From NCBI GenBank assembly GCA_018894595.1, contig JAHIPN010000143.1:1-5587 (forward strand): DNA of 5,587 nucleotides, read 5' to 3'. A program made the translations under genes and the position numbers. The stretch is from a bacterium (lineage in GTDB: Bacteria > Atribacterota > JS1 > SB-45 > 34-128). Within the stretch, counting starts at the first letter, position 1, and every line of letters starts with the position of its first letter. The notes beneath the pieces were generated by a model. The model did not search any database. It was given only the letters and a program-made list of their open reading frames with translations, and was not told where the DNA came from. Shown in pieces: positions 5,493-5,587 of this stretch.

Positions 5493-5553
5493 GAAAAAGA
5501 TTAGAGAAAAAACAAAATAGTCATAATAATAACTTTCTTTCTTGGTGAATACT

Positions 5554-5587
5554 ATGAGCAATAGAGGAAAGATTGCCAAAGAGAAAT
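5554..5587 (+). CDS. Start of an unidentified gene, cut off by the window end
   Basis: ATG 5554 opens a frame reading MSNRGKIAKEK to the end of the window. GGTGA (5544-5548) lies 5 bases upstream as a modest ribosome binding site. A GTG at 5545 is in the same frame but would leave no room for that site. Eleven codons are too few to identify a family. The preceding promoter, dyads and repeats point to a regulated gene here, but this rests on context. Confidence 0.35.
   Translation, partial: MSNRGKIAKEK

Noticed and set aside
5430..5504. TRAP-type (G/U)AG repeat binding site in the leader
   Set aside because: TRAP sites need triplets separated by two or three bases; here the UAG triplets are mostly 5 to 12 bases apart.

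Overview
The window looks like bacterial DNA from a low-G+C anaerobe. The pyrimidine genes are the PyrK-dependent (class 1B, NAD-linked) kind, which are common in Firmicutes and in deep-branching anaerobic lineages such as Atribacterota. The phylum cannot be fixed from sequence reading alone.

Positions 1-2639 are the 3' end of a de novo pyrimidine operon on the + strand, in the order pyrK (5' end cut off by the window), pyrD, pyrF, pyrE. The genes overlap by 8 bases or are separated by 20 and 3 bases, and each has a good ribosome binding site. Together they oxidise dihydroorotate to orotate (PyrD with PyrK), join it to PRPP to give OMP (PyrE), and decarboxylate OMP to UMP (PyrF).

Positions 2640-3065 hold no intact gene. 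They contain the 3' part of an IS200/IS605-type tnpA transposase (2685-2918) and a hairpin that could be the right end of that element. From about here the DNA becomes clearly more A+T-rich: two 60-base lines counted by hand gave 40% G+C in pyrF and 27% in the next gene. This suggests a junction between the core operon and an accessory segment.

Positions 3066-5064 hold a two-gene unit. The first gene encodes a regulator with two membrane segments, a predicted extracytoplasmic helical domain of about 140 residues, and a C-terminal LuxR-type DNA-binding domain. The second encodes an exported substrate-binding protein of the FbpA/AfuA/PgtC type. No permease or ATPase gene accompanies them inside the window. 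The pairing suggests a compact sensor in which the binding protein reports ligand to a membrane-bound transcription factor, comparable in logic to PgtC/PgtB, HptA/HptS or TorT/TorS but without a kinase.

Positions 5065-5553 are noncoding and unusually rich in structure. In order they contain a good sigma-70-type promoter (5078-5106), an element of about 150 nt that folds into one long hairpin from its predicted transcription start to a U-rich tail (5110-5267), three copies of a dyad AGTAC-N4-GTACT (5291-5371), a second promoter abutting the last dyad (5372-5399), and a perfect 36-bp tandem duplication with an underlying 12-bp TTAG rhythm (5421-5504). A reading frame that begins at 5554 and runs off the window is probably the gene this region controls. 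The most interesting content is the regulator/binding-protein pair and this structured intergenic region.
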